Below, in pieces: positions 47,348 through 62,461 of a stretch of 64,000 bases of DNA. The stretch is from Acanthacorydalis orientalis (lineage: Eukaryota > Arthropoda > Insecta > Megaloptera > Corydalidae), in NCBI GenBank assembly GCA_034766995.1, contig CM068317.1:37543249-37607248 (forward strand). Direction: 5' to 3'. A program made the translations under genes and the position numbers. Numbering within the stretch: the stretch's first letter is position 1; each line of letters starts with the position of its first letter. Below the pieces are notes generated by a model that was given only the letters and a program-made list of their open reading frames with translations, had not been told where the DNA came from and did not search any database.

Positions 47348-50300
47348 TTGTTTTATTTAACTAATAAATAATGTAACCTATTCTTTTATAAATTTGATAA
47401 ATTGATTTGTATTTAACTTGGAAATGATTTCAAAGAGAAAACGAAAAATTTATGTTATTGAAAAAAGAATCTAAAAATAATTTTTACTAACAAAATTTGT
47501 TTACACTTAACATGTTAACAAAAAGCAAAATAAATATTTTCTAGAATGTATTTATTTTCATATACTTTTCAAAAAAAATGTTTTTAATATTTTCAAAGTA
47601 ACAAATAAATTTGCAAACTCCCACTTTGAATTTATAAAAAAAAATGAAAAATATATATAAAAACCTAGATATTCTATGACATTCATGCAAAAAGTCGACT
47701 AATTTGATTTTAAAATCTACATTGCATTCCACTCCATGCTCTGTGTTGTACAAGGACATAATAAATAAGTAACATGTATAATTTAATACATTTCACAATA
47801 ATAAATTGGATTGATATTTCGAACTAAAAAAAAATGTTAACAGACATTATTTAACGTAACAGACATTATTCATATTTTCGAACATACCTCCATCTATTTT
47901 CATATTTTTTCCTGTAAAAATGTGTTCAGTCAGTTTAACAATTTTTATTATTTTAATATAGATATAATTGTATTTTTTATAAAAAATCACATAAATTAAG
48001 ACCATGAATTCAGTATACTTTTTGTAATAAATAACTAAAATTTATATTGATTTCTTTACTAGAATTTTCAAAGTATTAAAATGTAACTAAAACTAATACT
48101 AAAAGATCTGTAAAATTTTAACTTTGGAAAAATCGAAATAAATTAAAATAAATATCATTTTTGTGATAAAAAATTATACTATTTGTAAGGTTGTTATTAA
48201 AAAATAAACTTACTCTGTTCCACTTGGATGATGTCTGACAACGTGGATAATTTTTCCTGGCGGATATAAAGGTCTATGGAGTGTAAGAGCGATGCTTGAA
48301 TCGGATGGATGGACGGCAGCTCCGCATCTTGCCGCTCCTTTTGCTAACGAATATGCATCTATACCACTATTATCCTTTTGAAGTGTTGCCACAGATGTAG
48401 GAGTTGATCCTGCACAGCAGGTACAACAACATACTACGCTGCATGTAATGGTTTTCCACTGAAACAAATTAAATATATATATATTTAATTTGTGCCCAAA
48501 AATATTATTTAAATTTGAATTTTTGTTTAATTTATTATTATTTTTTCTATTAAGTTATATATTTTATTGTATTTTAGAACGAGTAAAATATTTTAAGATG
48601 TATTTAATACTCTGTATTTCTTCAGTAAAGCATCATGTATTTTTAGTAAAATATTAATTAGTAATTAGTTTTTTCATACCAATAAGGTTTTCTAAAAAAT
48701 ATTCATTTTTCAATATTTAATCAAGTTCAATGAGTCTGAATCTTTAAAAAAGTATGTATGATATTTAATTAAATTTTATTGTTTAACCGTAGATAATATT
48801 CAATCAATCACACCCACTTCATTTAATTTATATTTTTATAAGGGATTTAAATCATAAATACAGGATTTAAAAAATATAATAATCGATTAATTTTAAATAT
48901 ATTTCAATTATTAATTTATAAAATATTTATATGGTAAAAAAACAAATTAATTTAAATAAACTATTTTTTATTTAAAACCAAAATATAGGCTAAATGAAAA
49001 ATCAGACTTAAGAAAAAATCCTTATACAACTGAACCAAATATTATAGTTCTAACTTTAAATAAATAAAATTATCGTTCACATACCAATAAAAAATTGTAA
49101 CTCCAGTAATAAAAAAATGTAATTTAAAAATGTTCATGTGCAATGAATAAATGAAACTTTTTCATATTCATGGCGGTTATATATTTTTTTACTTTCACTA
49201 TATGGATGTTTAATAATAAAACTTCTTTCGTGGGAACAATTTCTTTTGAAATATTGTAATAGGATATATTCACAATTCAGGGGAAAGAGTATTCGTAGAA
49301 ATGTTGACTGGAAAAGATGTCTCAAGTCTTATAAATTTTATGAATCGGTTCACTATGTAATAAATATATGAAAATTATTGGAATATATTTGGTAGAATTA
49401 TCACTTTGAAATAATTCCATATTTAGCTGTCAGTTTGACATTTACAAGAGTAATTTAAATAAAACACATTTATTATATTTCTTGTTTATGTAATTATTTT
49501 ATTATTATTTTAATTTGAATTACTATTTTTTAGTCCTAAATAATAATCTGTACATTTTCATTAACATATACCCATACTTTTATTTATTTATTTTTTATTA
49601 TTAGTTTGTATTTTAATTAAATTATGCACAGAATTTTAAACTTTTTCATTGTTATAATGAAATGTAATTATATAATTTATTAAAATGTACTTATTCTCGT
49701 GTCGACAAAATTAACTGTTATACCAATAAAGAAACAAAAAGCATAATATAATTTGCGTTCCCCTACCTTCGGATCCACACTTCGTTTAATTGCATTGATT
49801 AAATCAGCTCGTAAGGCTTCCATTTGATGAAGTCCTATTCTCGGCACGACGTCTTTACCCACAACGACGGATATTATGAACTCTTTACTATATTCTACAG
49901 CTGGTAAACTGAAACATCAATAATATGCTTACATTATAAATATATCAAAAATCTGTATACATCATGTTTGTAAAATTTCATTATAAGTAAATAATATAAA
50001 AAAACAGCATACCTTAACAAACCACCAGGAGGTGCATAACTATAACATTTTAAATCAGGATAATCCTGCCTTAACAATATTGCTAAAATACTGGCAGTGC
50101 CTGCTCCTAATGAATGACCAACTAATACCAAACCAAAATCCTGCGTTCCTTTCTCAGGATTATGATTGAACGCCTGTTCGAGTAAACCTTCTTTCATGAT
50201 TTTATCTTTGATATAAACGGCGGCTAGGACCATTCCTTTGTGACCTAACCAATCTTCACGCGGTGGATTTAGCGGTAGAGGTTCTGAATCCGCGTTCAGA

Positions 50301-51374
50301 TCAGTTATTACGTCCTATAAGTATTTTAAATTTTATTTAAATGTTTGTATTTTTCTTATAATAAGAATTTTGTCATTGACTCATTGATTATTGTTACTGG
50401 CTTTAGATTTAATGTTTATCAATATCTCTTTTAATTGTATATGAGTTTGGATTCATTTTTTAAAATCATATGACAAAATATTTAATATACATTTGTAGGA
50501 TTTATAAGAATATTTTATATAATTAAAATTAAATTTTAATTATATAAAATAACCTTTTAATCATTAAAATCGAGGAGAAATAATTTATTAAATTATTAAA
50601 AAAAGTTTATTTTTGAATAAAGTTTGCATATTTTTCTAAATTAATATTACCTTCATACTCAAAGTTCCTCGAACACAAATAACAATTTTTCGTTTTCCGT
50701 AATCGACAGCAATAAAAAATGGTGTTTCACCAATATCTACATGGAATGTAGCGTGAATCACATCGACATCGCCAACCCTAACTATCTGTTGTAATGCTGC
50801 GAAATTACATTGACAACAGTTGTCTTCAACAACCATTGAAATATCCAACGGTCTGCCAAAACATGGAAGACAGGCGCATCTGTAGAAATACAAAACATCA
50901 CGTTTTATGTTAAACTTCTGTTTCAAAAAATTAAATCAGTTGTTTTTTTTATTATTTGTTTCTTAATTGAGTAGTTTTTTTTATTTATTAAATGGACTGT
51001 TTCGTTTCACGAAATTAGATATTTTAATAAATATAAAATTATGAAACTTATAGAATACAAATTGTCTGAATTTTTTTCAATAACTCTTTTATTAAACTTA
51101 CCGTAACTTAGTACATAGTTGACAAATTTCAGTAGCAGCATAAGACATAAGATAAACCGGCCAACCGTATGCTGCTAAAGCGTAATGCATGTAATGAATG
51201 ACGGTTTGGAATAACTCCAAATCGTGCGGGTCATTAAGCCGCAAAAATTGCGTACGGGGCGTGACTGCAACTCCAGATAGAAACTCGTACGTGTCGTTTT
51301 TGCGCTGGGGAAACAAGCAGTAAGCGAATAAAATGAAGACATCAAATGATGAAAATACGTTCTTCCTTCTTCTT

Positions 51375-51421
<47 letters not shown>

Positions 51422-52477
51422 CTAAGAAGAAAGGTCAGATAAGCATATTACAATTTTATATACTTTTTTAAATCATTAAAAATGTTCATTATAAAATTTA
51501 CTTTTATATGTGAATTTATTCAATTTTTTTAATTGAAAACACTTTTATATAATTATTTAGTTTTCTTTTCGTTTCTCTTATTTTTTATTTAAAAGAGCAA
51601 GTGATTTGTTTTGTAATCACAATTGAAAAATGAATTAATCAAATAGTGGGAAATGGAAGAATAAGAAAATTGTTTAAATATTTATCAGAGTTTGTAATTT
51701 ACAGCTTCTTGTATTTCATTATTTAGTTATTCTAATCATTAGCATTTGTTCCTTCATGAATAAATTAATATAATTTGTGCTTTAATTTAAATAAATACTA
51801 CAAATGAAATGTTATATTTTAAAAATGTTATGTATTGTTTGTTTATGTTAGAATATATTTAACGATAGTATTTTTTCTTTATATAAAATAATGAAAAAAA
51901 AATTAGTTTTATTTTTATGTGTTTACTATTTTACAGAAAGAAAACATTGCTGTACTTTCAAACTAGTTAAGTTATGTCTGAAATATTCTAGTTTTAATTT
52001 GCGAAATTTTTAACCCATTTCAAAAACGTAACTTTTTATAAAACCTTTCATATTATAAACGCATCATTTATTTTGAGTTAATTAAAAATTAATTTCGAAC
52101 TCTGTTCATTTCGTTAAATTAATTTCTTTCAATCAAATAAATATATTTACTATTGTCTTATTAAACTACCAATAGAAAAAAATAATATCTAACTCCAGCA
52201 GTTTTTTATATAATAATATCAGTAATAATGGTCAAGATTTGAATTATACTTTAATTTAAATTAAATTGTATTTTAAATCAATGAAAATTTAAAATACCTT
52301 GAAGTTTGGTTTCAGAGTAGAAAAAATATAGTTGTTAGTTTTTAACAAGTTAATTATTTTCTTAAATAATAATTAAATACAGTTCTTAATGAGATTATCT
52401 GCATATAAATCGAATATTTTGAAATATTTGTTTCAAAAATAAATGAAGTATGAAATACAACATGAAAATATATCTGA

Positions 52478-52532
<55 letters not shown>

Positions 52533-53043
52533 TATATATATATAAATATCAATATCTTGGGAAGTTGTACTATTTTACACATTTGAAAATCTTAAAGGTA
52601 ACAAACCTCTTTCACAATTGCTTCCCGTTCGATTTTCTGAAATTTTCGTAACAGTACAAGTCCAGCTACTACATCTGAAGGTACAACATCGAGATCCCTG
52701 AAGAAATCACTGAGTAATTTAGCAATATCTGCGAAGCTGTTCCTGTTTCGATCTGATCCTCGCATACAGCAGAATAATAAACGACATCTTTGGTCCCAAC
52801 TGTCCTGGTACGCACGGATTACTTTCCTGAGAATCATATGGAAAATTTTATTAATCATGCACGAAGTCAAATGACATTCCTTTGCGATGAAATTGTATGC
52901 TAAAATTTTCATATGAAATTATTATATGTGCTCAGTTTTGAAGAAACCTCATAATGTGTATGGCTGCTCTACACATATGCTTTTCTCTCTCTCTTTCTCT
53001 CTCTCTCTCTATATATATATATATTATATATATATATATATAT

Positions 53044-53089
<46 letters not shown>

Positions 53090-53832
53090 GTATGCATGTG
53101 TACGAACATGAAGAAAATAGGTTTTTAGTACTAATAAGTGTTATATTAATATCGAAATTAATACATAATCTAACAAGATTTATAATATCTATAAAATTAA
53201 ATAATATATATATATATATAATTTATGGATATTAATTTTGTTCTTTAGAATGAAAAAGTCATATTTCTATTTTTTTATGAAACACCAAGTAGATTTACTC
53301 ATCATTATTGTAAAAATATGCTGATTATTATGTTTTAAGTACAGGTTAACTTGTAGTTAAACGACTGATGTGTCGTTAATGATTATAAATCTCATAAATT
53401 ATTATAAAGGTAGAATTACATTAGACTTACTTTCATGACTACTAAATAATAATAAAATTATAACATGCGAATTCGATGACAGGATTTAATTTTTTTGTAA
53501 AATTTGCAGTTCAGTTATGAATTGGTAATATCATTATTATTATCATCAATGTTTCAAAAGGATTGAATATTTATTGTTTAGTTTACGTAGAGAGCAGATA
53601 TCTAGTATTTTTTATATTTTTGAAAATTACCTTTGTCTCCAATTTCTATTTGTGTTACCACTGCGTTTATATTGAAATCTTGATTCTGATTCACGCATTG
53701 AACGTTGATACTGTTTCATTTTTACCCAAGATCGTCCAGCAGCATCCCATGTACACCATACAGTCATTAGTACACTTAATAGTATACACCAATTGCAAAT
53801 AATCATTCCTGAAATGAAAATACAGACTTCAA

Positions 53833-53889
<57 letters not shown>

Positions 53890-54739
53890 TATTGTAAAAA
53901 GAGAGATGGTTGAATATACTATTACTTTATAGATTTATGTATTGTACATTGTATATGCCAACCAGAACTTACGAATAAATTATTCTAAAAGTGTATGTTT
54001 TTATTACTTTGTGTTTCTTTTGATGTATTGTCTTGATTATCGTCCTTTTCAATCATTTGTGTTTCTGTCTCCATTACTAGTTTTGACACGTGTGACATTT
54101 TCCAGATAAATATTAAAGATTATTGTGTCTACCTCATCTTTAATATCTACTAAATGAAATTAGAATGGATGAAAGAAACAAAGATAATCTAAAAGGACGA
54201 AGATTATCAGGACAATGAAAAATATACTCTATTAAAAATCGTTAGGTTTAAACATTAATTGAAAGTATGTTCTTAAAATTGTGTGTAATAATTTAAATAT
54301 GTGTTTTATAAATATATTCACAATAAAACGTATTCTTAATTACTCTAAACAAGTATTTGCTACCAACCAAAAAAATTATATGAATAAATGTTAAGATTTT
54401 TACAAATTAATTTTTCTTTCCTTTATAAAACATTTTTTTTGTATCTTATTACTTTAAGGATGATGGTATCGCTTTTGAAATGCGTACAAGGAACAATGAA
54501 AAATGATCCATAATCAATTATTAACGATTTTATATTTAGATTTCTTTTTGAGATTTGCGAGGGGAGAAAAAATAATTTTCGAAAGTGAATTTAACCACAG
54601 TGTTAAAAACTATATTGAAGATGATTTTCAGAACTAATACTCTTAGCACATAAATATGTTCAGTTATTTATGAATATTTTACAAAAAATAACCTGAGTTT
54701 TTTGATTTATTTCTTCTTTTATCTCTTTCTCTACATGTA

Positions 54740-54770
<31 letters not shown>

Positions 54771-57700
54771 GATAGGTAAAGAGAGAGATAGATATTATTA
54801 ATAAAATATACAGTAATTTAAGAAATTGTATACTAATTTAGCCTGTAATAGCTGTAAATTGTTATTAAGAATATAATATAATTTTTCATAATTAAAATAC
54901 TTCAGATAATAAAATTATTACAATTATAAATGTTATTATTAATTAAAAATTAAATTTATATATTCTACTTTCTATAAAGTTAATGATTTAGATATTTTTA
55001 AATAAATTTCTTTTTCAGTCCATTTAATTTACAAATCAGATTACTTACAATAATACTTATTTAGTGTCACACAAAAAATTAATAAGTAAAAGAAACATTA
55101 TAATATATTAATTAACATATTACATTTTAGAAACAAAAAATTTAAATTTATTATGTAAGATCCTTTAAATATTAAATAAAAGTACTAGTTATATTATCTG
55201 ATTAAATATTTTAATACTTATTTTATTATTAAATTTTAAATTATGAAAATATTAAATACAAATATCCTGATTGGAATTACTGATTGGAAAATGATTTTAT
55301 ATGCTTATTTTTACTGATAGTTAATGATTGTTGATTTGCCACTACAGACGTAGGATATTTTTGTGTCGAGGTTAACTACTTTTAAAGGTTTGTATGCAAA
55401 AATTGAAGATAGAAGTTAAATATTATTTTTTTTATATTATTTCTTTTTACTTAATTATACTTTTGATTTATATATATATATATATAATTAAAACGAGTTT
55501 TAAACATTTTTGAAATCAAAAATAATTTTTCAAAGATTTCTACTTATTTTTTGAATAAATTTAGATCAACTTTAGATGAAACAAATATTTTACTAAAAAT
55601 TATTTTTGATACTTTTAACATTCCATCTTATATATTTTTAAAAATATAAACATAAACAATATATCTTAAAATATCATTTTGCAATAAATTATTTAATGGC
55701 TCACAACAATATTCAAATCGAAGAATCTGAGACGTGTATTAAATATCTTCAAGGTTTATCAGATAATTTAATATTAGCAAGGTCATTATACGGCTGTACG
55801 ACAGAATTTATTCGATTTTTGTTTCGTTAAAGAATTTTGTTACCTGTATGAGACTTTTTTGCAGTCAACCTGATTTCTTAATGGGTTGTGTAGTTGTTAT
55901 AAGGTACTTTTATTTATAGTTTTGGTTTTATTAGTGCAGACATCTAAGAAAAAAGTTAATCATGTATTATTTTTTATGGATAGATATGGAAACATATGTA
56001 CAGAATTTTATTTATTATAAAATAATAATATTATAATAGAATTTTTTAAATCTCTTTCAATATTAATAATATATATTTATATAATTATCTGCGTAGTCTA
56101 AAAACGTATATTTTCATTATTTGATTATAGAAATAAAGTTTATAGAAAATAAATTCCAATAAACATTTAATTTTTTTACAAATAAATTTTCATTCTTTAT
56201 ATATCACAAATTTTTTCTGATCAAAATGTTCTTTTTGAGAACAGTCTCATTATCCTTAAACCATTAACCCCTTAAATGGGTGATCTGCGTGAATAATAAG
56301 TGGGCAACACAGATATATCTGTCATACCGAGTTAAGGGGTTAAGGTATAAAATAATCTGATATTTCTGTACCTTAATTCTTTGAAAATAATTGTATTATC
56401 CTCAAAAAAAGAATAAGCAATAACCAAAAATGATCAATAAACAATTATTGAACATTTTTCATCAAAAAAATCTTGTGATTTGTGGAGTAAATGCTACAAT
56501 CGTTTATGAAAGCGAATTTAGCCTCATTGTCAGTGCTAAAATTACATAAGTGTGAAATATTTTTTATTTTTATTTGATTAATTATTTGATAAAATTTTAT
56601 GAAGATTTTTGTCTGATAGATTAGATTTTTTTGTCGGATAGAATTCTGTTTAAATGGTGCTTTTTCAGTAAGTTTGATAAGAAAAATGTATTATTCTTTT
56701 AAGAAACAATTAGTATCTGTACTAAAGAAAAATATGTAAAGTAAATTCATATACAATTTATTTTATATACTTTCGTACATAATTTCAATAATCGATTAAT
56801 AATTGTTGACAGAAAATACTTTTTCTGATCTACTTTCTTGGAGATATTTTTTATATATAAATAATTTGTTCATAAGTTATAGAAAAAAACATTTAAAATA
56901 ATATTAATAATATAGACTAGTTAAACAATTCAAAAATTGAGTCAAATTTAACTGTATTGATGATTAAAACTAATTATATTTTATTGAATTAATTATCAAT
57001 CTAACTGCAGATGTGATTATGTCCTGATATATCGTTATCGAATCATTTCAAACCCATATTACTCTTGTTCACAGAAAGAATTTTGTTATGCATGCAACCC
57101 TTGTAGTAGTAAACATGAATGTGGTTAGGTATGCGGTTTATACAATTGCTAAATAGTACCTTAGTCGGTTGCTCTGCTTTGTTCTGTCTATACGTGACGT
57201 ATTGGATCATCAAACTGATTTAAAATTCACCGTAACCTACTGATTCACAAATCAGTCATTATATATACGAGTACAGGTATACAATTTACATATGCATATA
57301 AAATTAGAATACATTAGTAGTTGCATTAAAGTATTTAACATTATTGTTGTTGGTAATGTCTGTAGTTTTTAATACTTTTAGAATTTTTAGTAGTGTACAC
57401 AATTTTTAATTTTTAGTTCTAGTAATAAAATGTTTTAAATATTTCAATTTAATGAGAATGTGTACAGATAATTAGCTAGTACATTCATTGATAAATACGG
57501 TACGAAATTGAAATTACTTTTTTGGTTAAAGTTTTTATTAAAAAGGTGATTGTATTAAGAAGTTATGTTAATAATAAATAATAAAAGAGTGGTGAGCTTA
57601 TAGTGTACTGAAAAGAGCATGTAGAAAAATATCAAGTATGCAAATTAGAAAAAAGTGGAATTTGTAAGAGATATATTTATTCATACAAATATTAAATGAG

Positions 57701-60700
57701 TTTATTAATATAAGTAATAACACATATTAAAACACGACAAAAATATTAATCCCCTTACAACACCTCGATATTTTGCTTGTTTAATTTAATAAACGAAGAC
57801 CAATGGCGTAGCCAAAGAAGGTGTTTTTATGTATACACACCCTTCAGTTGAAAGAAAACTTGCAAGTACTCGGGTCGACAAAGAATGTTGATAGGAGGGA
57901 GTCGTAAAAAAATCTAATCGAGGTTGATTGTGGTTTCAGTAGCATAAATTTAATAATGTATATGTGTTTATAATTTTTGTTAGAAATAAAGAATTATCGG
58001 ATTTTTAAACTTTGTTCAAATAGTAGTTCCTCCTGCGAAAAATTATGTCTACGCTATTGATAAAAACAATATTATTAGGCTGGTAGAAAAATAACTGCGA
58101 TTTATGACATTCAAATTCATGTACAAATTGTTCATATACAATACATTTTTCAATTTAAGTGATTTTAAGTGATTTAGAACTGTTGATTGACTAACGCCTA
58201 ACTTTAGTGCAGGCTCTCAAATTGTTGTGCATGGTTCTGATTCAACTAACACCTTCAGTTGATTGTTATAAACTGAAGAAGGGCGCCTGCGACTTTTCCA
58301 TATTTAATTCAATAGCCCAATTTGAAGTAAAATTAATAATAAAACCAAAATCGATGTTACCAAAATACAGACCGAAAAATACACTTTAAAATGATATTAA
58401 CATTACGAAATGACACGACGAAAGCATGACGAAAGGACATATTCACTGAAAAAAATTAAGGTTATAATTCAGAAAATAAAAATCGAAATTATTTTCCTAC
58501 CAACCTAATATTATACAGGATTATTATAAGGTTGTTTGAATATTTGTAAACTGTCAACATTGTGTTTAAACGGCGATTAGTAATATTTTATTTTTTTAAT
58601 CAGTGATATTAGTAAATAATAGAATATTTTATTTCAATATTTTTGTACACTTCAGCAATATGTATATGTATGATCAATTTTCATATAAAAAAAATTCACG
58701 GCCGTATGAATACATTTGATGATGAATTTGTTGTTCAACTTTTTACTCTGTTGTTCTAGTATGAATTGTAGAAGTATTTAATTGAATTGTATTTTAAAAT
58801 TTATTTCACAGACCCTTTAATATCGTCAATGTCAGAATAATTCTTTTTACTTTTGAATAATAGAAACATTCAGACATCAATTAGTTTCAGTAATCCATTA
58901 CTGTGATGTATTTTTTTTACTAAAAAGTCGAATGATCGAATTGAAAAATCATCCGTGGAGTTTTGTGATAAGAATCTTTATGTGATATCTCCACAATTTA
59001 TTTCTTTAATCCTGTTAGAGTCAAATAGTCTATTAAGCACTATTATACACTATTATACACAGAAGTTTATTCTAGAGATTTTTTTTGGATCACTTCAGTT
59101 TTGTTTGTCACTAGTAGTTTCGGCACGTATGGACTCTTTAGTTAGATAACTCAGAATTTATCTAAAATCTACCAAAAAAATTCATACGTGATCTAAAAAA
59201 AACACCAGGATAACGCATCAGAGGTAAAAAAGCAAATAAGTTTTATATCAAATTTGATTGACATTTGACCCTCCAAGCACAAATTTATTATGAATGATAC
59301 CTTGATTCTCAAAAAAAAAACATATGATTAACATTACTTTGATCTTACATTCTAATATTTGTTGTTTTTTGATCTGGAGAAATATTACGTTCTTTATTCT
59401 ACACATAGATGTGTCGTTTTAAGATTGTATTCAACATTTCTAAAATATTACGTCATGCTTTCTTAATCATAACATAAAATGTTATATTTATTCTTTGATC
59501 AATCGTACGGTCCATTTTCAAACCACAACTAATAAAACGACACCCACAACTTTAACGAACTGCCACTCAGAGAATATTGAACGTATCTTGTATAGATTTG
59601 CTGCGCGTGATCTGTATTGCATCATGTGTTGCCAAATTACCCACTATGAAGTAAAAAAAGGTCGAAATTTATTTTTCTGGTTTTATATAGGATTATTGAA
59701 ACTTTGTATTAAAATAGTTCCTTGCCCCTAAAATATACATTCTGTTTTTTATATTTTTAATTATATTAAAAAAATGAAAAAAGAATTATCTGCTTTACAA
59801 TCTTTCTTTAAATCGATTTGTTCCATATATGTTCAAGTTAACAACACTTATATTTTCTTATCTTTTATAATTCATTTTTATTGATTTTTTTCTAAGAATT
59901 TTACTCCATGAACTATTTTCTTATGCGTGCTATATTTCTAGACAAGAATCTAATATTTTCTCCAACGTTTATTGCTTTATTTTACTGCATTCTCTTTCTT
60001 CACAAATTTCTTCTTCCAGCAAGTTGTATAAAAATCTCATTCCAGTTTATATATATATATATATATTGTTAACATAGCATGTTCTATAAATTATGTCAAC
60101 TCATTGTGTAATATTTATTTCATATTTAACAGACAGGGTATGACGTACAATAAAACATATTTTCTACTCGTGCAATTGTAATTTTCATCGCATTTCTCGC
60201 TAATCATTAATCTTCGGTTGGAGCCTTTAAACGCGTTTCTCGCGAAAGAAATAGGCCATTCTTTTCAAAGCGACTGTCGTTCGTGTGATAGATGCGAGCA
60301 TTTGTACAGCTCGTTGAAATCCGACGCCCATCCATTTCTAGAGGGAAAAACATCCTGGAGTAGAGGTATGCACGAATGTAACATATGTTGAGGTGTGTAT
60401 ATGATATCTAGGTGTTTTTTTTATTCTTCTCTGTATTAAAGTTCTGACAGTTCGAAAATATGTTACCGTAAGTACATGATGTATACTTGTTTCTTTTACT
60501 TTCTGATTGTATTGAGGTCAGTTGAACGTGAATTTTTTTTAGAAGAAAAACAAATAAGTTTCTTTTTAGTAAATTGACATTGATCAGTATTTTTATATTT
60601 GCAAATATGGCGTACAGAAAAAACAGTAACATGAACTCTTTGTTAGAAAAATATTTTGATTAAATTTGTTTTCATTTTATTCAATTTTTCAACAATTGTT

Positions 60701-61359
60701 TCTAGTTAAGAATGTATATTATTTTTCTCCAAAATATATCGAGAGTGTATATATATATATATGTCTGTGTGTGTGTAATTTTATGATGTAAGAATAAATT
60801 AATATAGTAACAAATTTAATACAAATTTTAAAATATTCATTAAAAACACATAAAAAAGTTGAAAATTGTATAAATTTGTATAAAATAAATTAAAATTCGA
60901 ATACAAAAAGTTCGATCAAAGTGGCACAAAGGAGTTATTTAATGAAAAACCGAGCCTTGAATTCTTATCATCATGAACGAATTGCGTACGAAATGAAGTA
61001 GTATGTCCGTGTGAATTTAAAACGCACTCGAAACTTTCCTCACCGTGAAAAATGGACAGTTTGAATTAATTGCGCCGTTAAAAAGAAGCTGTGTGCGGAG
61101 TGTGATGCTTTCATAAACTGCAGTATTGTATTTGAACGATCATTTTCATTTATGATTTATGAGAAAATTGTTCGTTATAACCTCATTTCGCTTCGATCGA
61201 TATTTATGATTAATTATTTTTATGAACTTTTTTTACTTCAGTTGTTCCATCTCACTGTAGAAAGTTACCTGTTCGCTTGAAAACTCATTAATCTCGTTTA
61301 ATTATAGCCTCATAATCGATTATTCTTCTTATGGATATAGTATACACAGGAACACTCAC

Positions 61360-61413
<54 letters not shown>

Positions 61414-62387
61414 GTAACAAAAAATTAAACAATGACTCTTTATAAATAATTAAAATTGAAAGAAAATATGTATAAATACTTTTTTCCTTTCGCACCTGTA
61501 TTTCTTTCATAATTATTGTTATACTTATACATTTTAATTTTTTATGAACGTAAATGTGAATATATTTTATTTTCCTATGAAGTTAAAAATGATGTTTTAT
61601 TATAGTATTTAATGTCATTTTAAATCAATAAACATTATCAGATATAATTATTTTATATATTACTCATCATTGTCCTGGTGATCTTCATATTTTTGTTTCA
61701 TCTGAGTATTTATTCTCCATAACTAGTTTCAGTACATATACTATCTTTAAGTAGATATTTAAGACTATATAATCAACTAATCTTTAACATAAATTTGAAG
61801 ATAGTACACGTTCTGAAATTACTAATAGAGAACAGACACTCCAAATGATCGAATAATAATAAAGACTAATAAGATAACTTATAATTTGGAATTATAAGAA
61901 TCAAAACACACAATTATAATTTTTGATTATATTTATTTTCATTGCGAATTATGAAGGCTACATATTATTTCGTTTTTTCTACAACCAGTTTTGACTGGTC
62001 GTTATTCGTTACCTTCAATGATCAAAATATATCTGAAGATTACAAAAGCGAAACCAGTTGTATAAAATATACACGTACAAGTAATATCCTCCAGGATTTG
62101 TAGCGATCAATTTTATTTATTATTAAATATGATTTTTAATTGACTGATATTTTATTATATAAAAACAAATTATTCTTTTAAGATATATTTTTAGACACAA
62201 TATTATTAATAAATGTAATATCGAGTTATATCTTCCTGTATTTTGTTTTTTAACAAATAGAGCAAAAAGGAAATAGTAAAATGTAATTTGAAATATGCTG
62301 TACTCTTTCGAATGGCAAATGTATTCATGATAATGATATTTTCTTGCAGTATCTAAATATAATATGCACATATAAATACACACATAC

Positions 62388-62461
<74 letters not shown>

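Noticed and set aside
53563..53802. Plus-strand 79-codon frame
   Set aside because: Antisense shadow of a DAGL exon (53631-53808).
62123..62461. Open frames encoding long YIYIYI runs (also near 11.8, 13.0, 15.7, 16.6, 35.8, 53.0, 61.4 kb)
   Set aside because: They are translations of (TA)n microsatellites, which are open in two frames on both strands; no homology or gene structure.
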